A stretch of DNA of 64,000 nt from Echinometra lucunter (Eukaryota; Echinodermata; Echinoidea; Camarodonta; Echinometridae). The DNA lies in the NCBI GenBank assembly GCA_029962745.1, contig CM057151.1, positions 39,593,136-39,657,135 of the forward strand. The letters are read 5' to 3'. Below, piece by piece: positions 47,501 to 60,500 of the stretch (the stretch's first letter is position 1; every line of letters starts with the position of its first letter). Under the pieces are notes generated by a model that saw nothing but the letters and a program-made list of their open reading frames with translations, was not told where the DNA came from and made no database searches. The position numbers and the translations under genes are program-made.

Positions 47501-50500
47501 TAGCTCCTAGTCCAAATGGTAATTTCTGCTTAGTATTTTCTGTAGAATCTTATCTTCTGAGAGGTCTACTACTCTTCCAAATTGTCTAAATTACTAATGA
47601 AATTCCTGATAGCAACTGTCTGTGGCATTTTCATTTTCAAAACTGTGGATAAAACTCTCATATAGCAGAGCTCTACAGTAATATATTATTTTTGCAGATA
47701 GAGGTTCTAGTTCGACAAATAAAGGGCACGTACATGTATGCATGGGTTCCCTGTACCGAATTCAAAGATTTTAAGGGTGTGGAGTAAGAATTATGGGTCC
47801 ACTTGTAGAGGGTTGCTAGTGTTGAGCCATGCATATACATCAATCTTACCCGAGGGCTGTGCAGGAGATACAGGAGTGATGGGTGACTGAGGTTCAATGG
47901 GTGGCGGCTGTTTGAAGATTGGGGAGGGGGCTTCGGTGTGCCTGGGTAAGGGTGCAGGAGGTGGCGGTAAGAAGGGCTCTACAGGCTTTGGAACTGCTGG
48001 AGCTGTTGGAGCTGGAGCTGATGCTGGTGCCGGTGCTAAAGGAGGGGCAAAGGCATCGTCAAATGCCGAGGAGGAGGAGGTGGAGTTTGTTCTGGTGGAC
48101 TTGTAGGCTGCAGCCTGCATGGCAAGGGTGTCCTTGGCGGGGGGTTGCTCCTGGGAGGAGGTGGAAGGGGTGGAGGACTTTTGGAACATCCCTGATGGTG
48201 ATGATGGTTGAGATACCTGGGAGAAGAAGACAGAGGAGACAGAACCATGAGAGAGCAAAGTATTAGATAACTTCATGAAATGAAGTGGAGGTGGACGGGG
48301 AAATAAAACGACAGCAAAGAATACTTGAGCTAGGGGAAACATGGAAAAGCTGCTGTAACCCCCTCCCCCACCCCCCCCCCCCCCAAAAAAAAGAAGAAAT
48401 ATATCTTTTTAAAAATTTCAAGTAAAAATATCATTTTTAAGAATTCACACTTTTACCAGGAACATCACCAAACAGCTAACAAGAACAAAGTAGTTTTCTT
48501 TACATTAGAAAACAGTAGAAGAAAGATGGAAGGCAGAGATAACAGCAAGAGTTGAACAAGCAACCATGCAAAGGCAGTAGAAGAGACATGACACAACATG
48601 TATCGAGTATCAAGGGATGAATACAGAATGTAAGGGAAAGATATAGACAGAATACTAAAAAAAAGAAGAAAAAAGGAAAGAAACTGAAATACAGGAGAGG
48701 TAGAAAGAAAAAGGACAATAAACAGATACAGAAAATAAAGATCTCGAAATGTCCCCATTTCTTTATTACTTCACAGGCTGTATCATGCACGATGGACCAT
48801 TTGGTGAGTAATTTTGGAAGAAAATGCACACAGCATTCTAACATTTTTTTGTTTAAATGCAATATTCAAGTATCATAACAATATTGATAAATTTCATTTA
48901 GATTTCTTCTGTCCACCTGTGATTCATAATCCAAGACATGTTTTGCATTATCACTGTTCAGATAATAAATACAAGCAATCTGAACATGTATTTTATTCAC
49001 AAATGTTACAGTCTTAAGCAGTATGTGAAGCAATACAAAAGCATGTACATGTAATCATAGAAAATGAAGGAAGCAGCTCAATGCAAATAATCTATTTTAC
49101 ATACTTTGCACAAATAAAAATGACTAATAACCAAATTACAAATAAGGTTATCATTCTCAAATGAAAAACTTTTACAATAAAATTTAATCTGAGGTGCCGT
49201 GGCAAGGCAAGTCTATCAAGAGTGACAGTCCTTTTTACAAGAAACTTCTCTGTGAGATACAATTCAGCAATTTTAATTTCCAATTTGTATTGTTATTCCA
49301 ACTTTCCAATATAGTTTGTATAGCTTGCGCAATTCTCTTCAAACTTTTACAACTCCGCTTTTATGACTTGAAAACATTCCTTCAAAGTAACATGCTGCTA
49401 ATGTTGAATTGCCTCATGCTCCTTAAATAGGGAAGAAAATACATTAAAAATGTGATTTCATTATTTAATAAGCAGTTGGATGATCGGATGAAGGCAGCAA
49501 TACACTTTGTAAAGCCATGCATATCTGCATATAATCAGCATGCTCTCTTTCATATAACCTTAAAGTCCACAAGAAGATTAACAGCAGTAAAAGGCTCTGA
49601 TGTCGACTGAAACTGTCCAAATCTAGTGCTACTTGGTTCAAAAGAAGAATTGAATGGATTGCATTTGGTAGATCCACTGTTGAAGCTCTGTTGGTCAATC
49701 AATGATCAATTAAATTTGAGACAAGGTAAGTGTAATGCAAGGAAAAAAGATGTAGTTTTATCACATGTGTACACACATCTACCACATGAATTTATACAAG
49801 AGGATATGTAGAATTGACAACAGAAAGAAACGATCATCTACAAACTATTAAATACAAAGAACTTTAAGAAGAATTATGAGAGAGGGCTGGAGTACAAAGG
49901 AAAAAAAGATAATCCAGAGGCCTTCACTGATTTCACACCTTAACCCATTGATTACTGAATTCTGTCAATGCCGTACACTTAGTACTGGGCCATCCGGTTC
50001 CAGCAGCCAAGGGGTTAAATAAATAGAAAAAAACAAATAAAAACAGGAAAGCATATGCTGCACTATGCCTTACTTGTGAATTACATAATGCTGGCACTTT
50101 TCTCACCCCAACAGTGACAGCAAAGAACATTCAATCAATAACATATTTTTTTGCACCTTTCACATAATTTTTGACAGCAATGACAAGAAACACTTGTTAT
50201 GAAATCATTTCATAAAGCAATATCCTTTCAGCACAGATTCACAGGGATGGTGCAGTTTTGGAAAGAAATAGCTGGACATACGCACATCATCAAAATAAAA
50301 GTGATGGAAGGTTTACCTGCTCTCCATTGACCTGCAGGTTGTAGGATGGCTTCAGTCCTTGTTGTATTTCCAATTCATTTATCCTCTGCTTTAACTTCTG
50401 ATTCTCTTCTTCTAGTTCATCCACCTATAAACCAGAGTGAAAACAAGAGGAACATTACTTTTAAAAGCTATATTGTTCAATTCACCTCACATACACATAC

Positions 50501-53500
50501 TAAACTTGAATATACACAGATGCATACGCACAAAGTGTTCAACACTTCCAGAGGTCTACCATAAGCCCAAAGGGATATAAACCTAGAAATTGATCTGTAG
50601 CGGTCAGGAATGACCCCCACATTTCGATGATTCTCATGAAGGTCAACAGTTGAAAAGACAGAAGATTGCCTGTGAAACTGAGGGCCCACAAATCTGAAAA
50701 TTTCAATCTCACAAACCTCCTGAAAGATTAGCTTAGGATCTATGAGACCAGGGCCCCGTTTCATAAAACTTGTTATCAGTAACAACTGCCACATTTCTAT
50801 GACAAATTTGTTCTCAGCCAATCAGATGCAAGGATTTTACTAGCTTATAACAGTTATTGCAACTTGTTATTGATAACAAGTTTTATGAAACGGGGCCCAG
50901 AAGCCTAAGGGTGTGTTAAGTGAGAGAACTTGATTTCTAGAAATTAGAAATGGCTACTTGAGTCACGAACACAAATCGCGCTGACGATGGGTGGTCTCTC
51001 TGGATGTCGTGTTTATCGTTGCGATCTGAGTTCCCGAAACCACCAAGCCCATGCCCAGCTGCAAGCGACCCAGCAGTGAAGGTCAAATCTGGTGGGCTTA
51101 TTGCTTTTTATCTCATCCGGAAACGGGAGTCCGAAGTTCCCAAATGAAACGGGACCGAAGTCGCGTTGTGTTTATTGCCACGACTTGAGTGCCGATCTGG
51201 TTCAACAGGTAATCAAACCCCCTTTTTTGCGGAACTCAAGTCTGGTACGCTAGTTCGGTAATCAAGTCACCGTCGTGTTTATCGAAAGTAACGGGTAAGC
51301 TAGTTTGGAACTTGGATCGCATATTAGCCCTCTGTTACATTCAATAAACACGCTCTAAGAATCTGATAGTTTCTTTATGCAAAGATTCCTAAATAGCATA
51401 AAATAAGTGTGGAGTTTCTCATAAGGAACTCAGGAGGAACTCCACATACTATGAATAGTATGATCTTATAAAAAAAATACGAAAAACAGCCTAAGAATGA
51501 ATACAACGGTATTGAGGAACTGAGTGACACTATCTCCCAAAATACAATAATTTTTGGTCAATAATTCTTCATAACTCTGATCTGTTCCGTAGAAAGAAAT
51601 TTCAGAAGACGAGTATTCACATTACATAAAGAAACATCTGTGAAATATACATTCTGCTCAACATGAAAAAAAAAAAGAGTTTTGAATAAAATGTTGGATT
51701 ATTAATAGGTTCTGCTTTCATCAAATACAATCTGTGATTAATTAACAATGAGATTGGACAGGTTGAAATTGAATATCTACATCAATACATTAGATGTATT
51801 TGAAGTGCTATATGAAAAAGAATATTATAATCATTATCTGGCAATTTGCCTAAACTACAAACACAAGCACAACCCAATCCTATGAATTGCCAGCATGGAT
51901 ATTGGGTGGGTGACTTTTGTGTACTGCTTTGTTTTCATATGGGCGGAAACCCTTTGATGATTGTTATGTTACACCCTGAATTGTCTGTAGTAAAATGTTA
52001 AAATCGTTGTCATTAGGAAACAATTGGAGACAGGCTACTCCCAAATCCTCACCTAATGGGGCGGATAATGCAGACCACAAGGCTGTCACTATTGTATGCC
52101 AATGATTTTTGTCATTCATTAAACTTGATCTTACAAATCAATTAACTCACTAACCTTGAGTTAGTACAAGTACAATACCATAATACCATTTAAGAGCTAC
52201 TAATTTTATATGAAACTCGCACAAAAAGGGAAGTAACAGCACATAAATGTAATGCGGCATAATCTACCCATTCCTAGAAAAACCATGATGTCTCCTACAG
52301 GAAAATTTACATATATGTATTCTCAAACTGTACTTCTAACAGTTTGATTTTCCTGTTTTGTTTTGTTTTGTTTTTTCTTTTAGGTACTGCAGAAAGAGAA
52401 ATGCACAAAACTGGAACTTCATTTCATTGCAAATACTGAAGTTTGCAGTCACAAAGGAAGGAAGCCATTCAGACAGAGTATGCTATGGGAGTATGTATGT
52501 TGGGTGGGGGGGGGGGGGGTGGGATCAGGAGAAAATGAGGAAATACACAGGTGGAGAGTAAAGGATTATGTAGAGAACAAGGAAGAGAGAGAATGAAAAG
52601 AAAAATGAAAGGAGCATGGAATGAAGCTAGGAAGGAAGGAATGAGGGAGGGAGCAAAAGAAGAAAAGTGGGGAGAGAGAGAGAGAATGGGGCAGGAGAGA
52701 AAGAGGACGAGAGAAGGAAAAGTGGAAAGGGAGAGAAAGAGCTAAAGAAGGTAGGAAAAGAGGGAAGGAAGAGAGAAAAGGGAGAGTTAGAGTAGGTGGG
52801 GAAAGAGGGAAGAAAGAGAGGAAAGGAAGAGTTAAAGTAGGTGGGGAACGAGGGAGAGAAGGAAGGAAGAGAGCTATGGAAGGTGGGGAAAGAGGGAGGG
52901 AAGGGAGGAAATGGAGAGGTAAAGAAGGTGGGGAAAGAGGGAGGGAAGGGAGGAAATGGAGAGGTAAAGAAGGTGGGGAAAGAGGGAGGGAAGGGAGGAA
53001 ATGGAGAGAGAGGTAAAGAAGGTGGGGAAAGAGGGAGGGAAGGGAGGAAATGGAGAGGTAAAGAAGGTGGGGAAAGAGGGAGGGAAGGGAGGAAATGGAG
53101 GAGGTAAAGAAGGTGGGGAAAGAGGAGGGAAGGGAGGAAATGGAGAGGTAAAGAAGGTGGGGAAAGAGGGAGGGAAGGGAGGAAATGGAGAGGTAAAGAA
53201 GGTGGGGAAAGAGGGAGGGAAGGGAGGAAATGGAGAAGGTAAAGAAGGTGGGGAAAGAGGGAGGGAAAGGGAGGAAATGGAGAGGTAAAAAAGGTGGGAA
53301 AGAGGAGGGAAGGGAGGAAATGGAGAGGTAAAGAAGGTGGGGAAAAGAGGGAGGGAAGGGAGGAAATGGAGAGGTAAAGAAGGTGGGGAAAGAGGGAGGG
53401 AAGGGAGAAGGAGAGAGGTAAGAAGGTGGGGAAAGAGGGAGGGAAGGGAGGAAATGGAGAGGTAAAGAAGGTGGGGAAAGAGGGAGGAAGAGAGGAAAAG

Positions 53501-54339
53501 GAGAGAGCTAGAGAAGGTGGGGAAAGAGGGAAGAAAAGGGGAAGGGGGGGGGAGAGAAATACAAGGATATCATTCACAGAGATGATAACCATTGTGCATT
53601 CCAAAGAAATAACTTTAATAGGAAGAGGGCTGTGCGAGAGAAAGAAGGGAAACATCTGAACACATTAACAGCAGTTGCTAGGCAGCCATCATGAGCAACA
53701 TTTCCTACAGGAAGTAATAAAGGAATAAACTGGACCATAAATTAATGGTATCATTATCACATGGGGTTCACACCGGGGAAAACCAATATCTTCAATGACC
53801 AGACCAAGGAAATAATTATACATTGAAGATATTGGTTTTCCATTTCTACTAAATGCAATTAAACTCAATGCAAGGACTGAGGTAATATCACAGCAAGCAA
53901 AAGAAGACTGTAGATATATGGCTAACTTCCTTTGACTTTTGACCAAGCTTTCACCAAATATCAGGTCAGGGCAAAGACATTAAATTACAAGACACATTAC
54001 TCTCACCTACTTCCGTAGTACATTTTGGCAAGGGTAAATGCTGTGTTAAAAGCATGACTCGGAAATATATGTTTGCCATGGGTATAACACATGAAAAGAT
54101 GTCTCATTCCTTCATGTGGGGGTTAAACATGGAGAGTAGCCAGGAAATGGCCAAATAAGGATGACAAAGAGAAAGCAGAGCAAGTGGAATATGAAGAGGA
54201 AGAGAACGAGAAAGAAAGAGAAAGAGAGAAGAGAGAAGAAAGAAGACAGGAGTGTAAGAAAGAGGAGAGATTAAATGAGAAAGAGAGGAAACAGAGAGAC
54301 AAAAAGTGACAGAGATAGAGACAGCACAAGCAACAATAG

Positions 54340-54378
<39 letters not shown>

Positions 54379-54467
54379 TAAAGTGTATGAAAGAGGGGAT
54401 TAAATGAGAAAGAGGAAACAAAGAGACGGAAAGTGACAGATATAGAGACAGTATATGCAACAATAGC

Positions 54468-54507
<40 letters not shown>

Positions 54508-57500
54508 TAAAGTATGAAAGAGTGGATTAAATGAGAAAGAGGAAACAGAGAGACAGAAAGTGACAGACAGAGTCAGATAGAGACAGCACAAGCAACAATA
54601 GATTCAGAGAGAGAGAGAGAGAGAGAAAGCTAAAGTGTATGATGGGGGATTAAATGAGAAAGAGAGACAGAGAGGAGTACAAAGTGAGACAGAGATAGAG
54701 ACAGCATAGGAAAAAAAGAATTGAGTCAGAGAAAGAGAGAGAGGGACAGAGAGAGAGAAAGTACATGTAAAAGAGAAGGCTGAAGTGAGAGAAAATAAAA
54801 TGAATGTGTACAAGAAAGAAAAGCAGAAAATAAGAGAGAAAGTTAGGTGAGTGGGTGGGTAAAAGAAGACACGGGAAGATAAGAGGGAAGAAAGAGGAGT
54901 GTGACAGAGACTTGGCAACGAGGCCTCGTTTCCCTCACAACCTCATAATGACCTGAAGACATTTGGTTGCCTGAGAATGACTGTGAATCAGAAGAACTTT
55001 GGTCTCAAGACTGAGTTTTCAGGAAGTCAGTCTTCACATTGGTTGATTTGATAAAGAGTGACAGTCAGATGACTAAAACCTACGTGGGCATAAGTATGTA
55101 CCTAAAACACAATTCACAGGGTGTTTTAAAGGGTCATATCACCTTCACCTAAAGTGAGTTGTCAAACATGTGTCTCCAGAGAGACTCGGTATTTTCAGCT
55201 GATCTCTCCCATGTCTCCAAATGAAAAAACTGTATTTTACTCTTATTCTTGATTCTATCTTTCATCCATTAACAGTTCTTAGGCCGCTTATAGAAAGTCT
55301 CGTCCTGCATCTCTGATTGTCTTATCCTTGACCGTTCTTTTATACTGGCTTTCCCAATCCCCTGTTGTTTTGCCTACGGAGAAACGGGAGGATTGGAGGG
55401 GAACAGAAGCTGAGCGGGAAAGATGCTAAAAGCTGTGTTCCAAATTGGCTCTGACTTTTGATAAGGTGCCTCATTTAGAACTCATTCTTTCGTCCACTAA
55501 CAGTTCTTCTCAGAACTCTTGCTGAAAGAATACCAACAGTTCTTTTCAGGACTATCCCCGAAAACAGTGCCTCTACAAACTTGCAGCCACTCTAATTTTA
55601 CTCTCCTTGTAACAACTCAAAATCCATCTTTTTTTACATTTTTCCTTCATTTTCTTCAAATTGTATTTTATAGAATGGGATGGACTACCCACTGGCATTG
55701 TCATCATAAGTCTCTTCTCTCCTTCCTTGTTACATTCAATACACAGTCTACAATGCTTCAGTGTTAATTAGCATCTTCATTTGTCCAGCATGGCAGGAGT
55801 GTTATTATAACACATGTCCTCAAACCAGTGTTGCATACATGTATGTACACACACAACATGCCAGTTGCCCCAAATCTGATGTCACATGGTTGACATATTC
55901 TGGCAAGTGACTGTGGAAATGCTACGAAATGGTAACCATCCCAACCAAACAATATCACTTTCCTAAAAAACAAAATTCCCTTGCCTCTTCACCCTCAATA
56001 ACAAATTGTGCAATTACCCTTTAGGGCAATTCCACGGTCAAGTGGACATCGCTTCAAACTTTATTTTTGCTCTATCTCAAATTCAGGTCAGTTTTTCTAA
56101 ATGCAAAGGAGTTTCATACTTACCATTTTTTTTTTGGTCCCAAATGTCTCCTTACAGGAGAATCCAACCATACCAAAAATAGATATGTGGGACTACACAC
56201 AGTTTTTAAGACTTTGACAGAAAACTATTGTTTCTTTTGTATATTTTTCAGTTGAATAATTTCATTGCATCACACCAAATCAAAAGAAAATATAAAAAAA
56301 CAAGTTGTGGAAAAGGTATAAAAAATCTAAATATGTAGTGCTGGACAAGATGCAACATGACTACCATAACATGACTAACCAAGACTTTGAGATCTACTTT
56401 TAAAAAATATAGAGGTAAACTGTTTAACTTTGTGGGTAAATATTTGTCATCATATAAGGAGTAAAACCGATATGGTTCTGAGTTTGAGCTACACCACAGT
56501 AATGAGGGATTTTTTTCAAAAACATTGATTTTTTTCTTGTGTCCTTTTTTGTAAGTTACTAACCAAGCTTAAAAGTTCTCATTACAGGTCTGACATTATT
56601 CAACTGCTTTTTATTTTTTTAATGTATACTGAAGACCTGGGGTGGGTGAATATGTCGTAACAAGATTAGGACTTGAAATGAAATAGATATTGAATTAACT
56701 GTATCAAGAGGTATGAAAATTTCTTTAAATGTAACATTACTAATCGTGGAATTGCCCTTTAAACAAATTTCTCTTGCCATGAAACATAACATATCTTGAC
56801 CTAAAAAACAAATCACACTCACTTATGAAGAATGGTCACTCACTTTAAAAAATAAATTTCACTGTTCCATCAGGCCAAATAAAAATTATCTTGGCTCAAC
56901 ACCCATTTTAATAGCCCTAAAATTGGGGTCAACCTGTGCAAAATAGCAAATGTAGCATCTTGAAGAATAGTTGTTGTTATTATTTTTTAACAAGAGTTAG
57001 CATTTCAATGGACCACTAATGGGGTGTTGCAAGAAAGTTGCATTCGATTGCAAATAACTGCTAATTTTGAAACAACCATTCTGATTGGCTCAGGGTCTGC
57101 CCTTTTAAGAAGACATGCATGCAACAATGATTTTGATTGGCCAGTGACAATCAGTTGCAACTTGCAATCGATTGCAACTTTCTTGCAACACCCCATTAGT
57201 GTATACCAACATTTTGATGTCTCCTCCAGGAGTCCCCCCCCCCCCCACAACAACAAACAATCTACTGGTACCAGTTTCTGATTCATTTCATGATAACATT
57301 TCTATTGCTAAATCCATCAAGAACTTTAGCTGTTGAGCACAATGCTTTATACTGGTGGGCATTGAGCATTTGCTTAAAGTTCACTATAACAGTAAACTAC
57401 CTAAACTGGTCTATTTCAACATGCACACCACATCACAGCACATATTCAGAATATGCTAGATTTTCATCAATATTGCACACTAATACACTTTTGCTTCTAT

Positions 57501-60500
57501 ATGCTTGTACACATGAATTAAATAATTTTAAGCAAATCATAAAGCACAAAATAAAAGCAAACACAAGATGAAATGCTATAGATGAAGAATGAATTTATTA
57601 AATAAAACAAAAAATATGAAAGCTTAAATATCTTCTTTTTGGTGATTATATCAAGCATGTAAAGCAGGCACCGGTATTATGCGATTGCAGCCAATTACAG
57701 TACTTTATAATTTTTTCATTTTTTTATTTTTTTTGCCATGGAACAGAACAACATAAGAACACATATTCTGAATATGAGGTGTGGATGAACAATGATTGCA
57801 ATCAAACAATATTCAATGCATACATGTACGTTCAATCTATGAAACAAAATGGTCTGAATTACAACAATCATGCAACAATGAGCAAGTACAAGTCTGGAAA
57901 ATGAACAAAGACATACTTTCAAAAATATATAAATCAAGTCACTAATAAATGCAGAAAACAAAATTTATGCTGATCAAAATAAAATCAATAGTTGTTTCAA
58001 ACAAAAATACAAACATTGCAAATAACTCATTTATATTTTGTGGGCTAAATTTTGATATCCTGTTACATCAGATTTACAGGTGTTTATGTGATCTTTATAT
58101 CCTTAGAAAGCACCTTCAGATACAGATCTAAATTAGCTCAAATGATAAGCCATTTGTTTAAAAAGTTCATATGAAATATGAACCTTCAAAAAATAATTTT
58201 AAAAAATCGGCAGCATGGTTTGAAAAATGTGTATGATGCAGGCACAGCAAACACAATGAATAGATTTGCTTGAAATCTACGTGTGAAAGATGAATACATG
58301 TAAGCAGACTCAACACTAAACAGGCCTTTTTTTAAGCTTTGCCCATTGGAGGGGTCATGGTATAGTGGTTCATTCACCCGACACTCAATAAGAGGGTTGC
58401 AGGTTCAAATCCCAGCCCAGCACTAACATTTTTTTTTGCAAGACATTAATCCACGTTTGCCACTCTCCACCCAGTTAATGGGGACCTGATATGACAGAGA
58501 GCCACATATCTGGCTGCTAAACTATGACTGGGTGAACAAAGTGGGAGCGCCATAAGTGTCACAATAATGATGGACCCAAACAATACAAGAAACCACTTTT
58601 AATCATTATTATTATTGCTTCCAGCTTGCATCTCTTAAAAACTACATGTAGTAACTACCGGTACATTACATACAAGGGCCCAATCAAATCTATACAATAG
58701 CACTATATTACTTCATGCATGCATCATTATTTTCTCTTTTTAATAGTTAAATGATTGAGTTATGCATAGCCTTAATCTGAGCTGCATCAAACTCATAATT
58801 AAACAGATTCTGGAAAAGCAAATAATAATAGAGAAAAAAAAAAAAAAAACAAGGCCCTCTTGCATAAAAAATTGCATTTAAACACAACTAAAAAAATTTA
58901 CGCAACTTGAATTTCAACCTATTAGGATTAACTATCTGGGACTTGCGTTTCATTTGTAGAATTGCGTTTATATGCAACTTTTATGCGAGAGGGCCTAGGT
59001 CTTAAAAAAAAAAAAATTACCTCTTTAATACAACTTGGCTATAGGTGATTGTGAGAAATATGTTTTGTACAAAATACACTGTCAAGTCAATGGTGAATGA
59101 TATTTCCTAACACTATCTACTACCCACTACATGATTAGAGGCCTACAGCTGCACCATATGACAAGCACTGATTTTTATTTTATTTTTCATAATTGACTAC
59201 TTTTACAAAGACATTTTGAAAATATAAATTTTGAAATTGTAGTCTACAGCTTACATTATGAAAGGTTCCAATATGTCAGAAACCATTTATACAGACTGGT
59301 GAGTTGTTACTTTTTACATAAATTTAATATACTATTTAAAGAAACGAGATTTACTTTCAGCAATGTAAAAAGGGTTTGGAATAGATTACTTTGTAAATAC
59401 AGAGGAAATTATTCCATACTGAAAGGATTTTCATGTAGTATGGTACTCCACTGAAGAAAAAGAAAATTTCACACAAAAAAGTATCATTGCGAGTGTTCCC
59501 TTAAACCCAAGGAATAGCATTGTTGAATACCTGTTGTATAATATATACATTACTTTGTTTTGATTATTCATATCTTAAGGAGTCACGGAGGTGGTTAATT
59601 TCATATCATACAATTTTTGCTATACATCTAAATGTAATGATCTTTTGTTGTTGTGGGGTTTTCTTTATGGAATGATGCTCCTCTAACAAAAGCTACTTAT
59701 TTTACAGTGGTTTTGGTTAAGCCATGTTTTCCCACTAAAACTGCTATTTGCTCTGTTTCACGCATGCTAAGTAAAACACAAACATGGTTTGTGGAAGACT
59801 ACACTAAATCACGATTGTGGGTTTTCTGACCACTACACAAACATAAAAACCAGCCAAACAGGATCAGGAAGAGAAAACGTAAGTTTGTATCTACAATGCA
59901 TCAATGAAAAAGGCATAATTTAGGGTTCAAAGGTCTTGTTCTTAAAGGTACTGTTTAACATTTTGTTTTTAACTGATTTGTTGCTGTAGGATGATTTTGC
60001 ATTTATAAACTGGGGGGGGGGGGGGGGGAGGGTGGTATTAGACCTTTTTATTCTAAAATAAAGCTAGCTATTTTAGAGTGTTAAAGTATACCAAACAACT
60101 TTAATATATTACTTGTACATATGAATGTGCCCCCCAAAAAAACCAAACAACAACAACAAACAAACAAAAAACTTTACCAACCTCTCTAGGAGATAACAGT
60201 TAAGGTGTTTAAAGAAAATTAAGGAAAGCATGAGACCACAGCACACAGAATCGAATGGTTGTTTAATTTCATACACATCCCAATTCATAGACAGGCATAC
60301 ATACTAAATTACACACTAATCCCTTTTCCGTTTCATGAGAGTATATTTGAACTTCTAATATCCTTTTATGAAAGTAGTGTTTGAAGCTGATATTTTGATA
60401 GTATAGTGACATAGAACAAATAACTTATGACGAAAAATGTCTTTCGGTGTTTGGTATACATTTTACGAGAGTTAAAACGCTTTGTTAAGTGTAGTTTCAG

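Noticed and set aside
47919..48266. 115-codon plus-strand frame opposite GULP1
   Set aside because: It is an antisense shadow of the Pro/Ala-rich GULP1 exon 47850-48216, whose junction phases fit the flanking exons.
52627..53655. 342-codon open frame on the minus strand rich in Pro, Phe and Ser
   Set aside because: It is the reading of the 45-bp purine minisatellite, whose unit is a multiple of three; no initiation context, splice structure or domain.
54104..54463. 119-codon Ser/Leu-rich minus-strand frame
   Set aside because: It comes from the GA-rich simple repeat; composition explains it fully.
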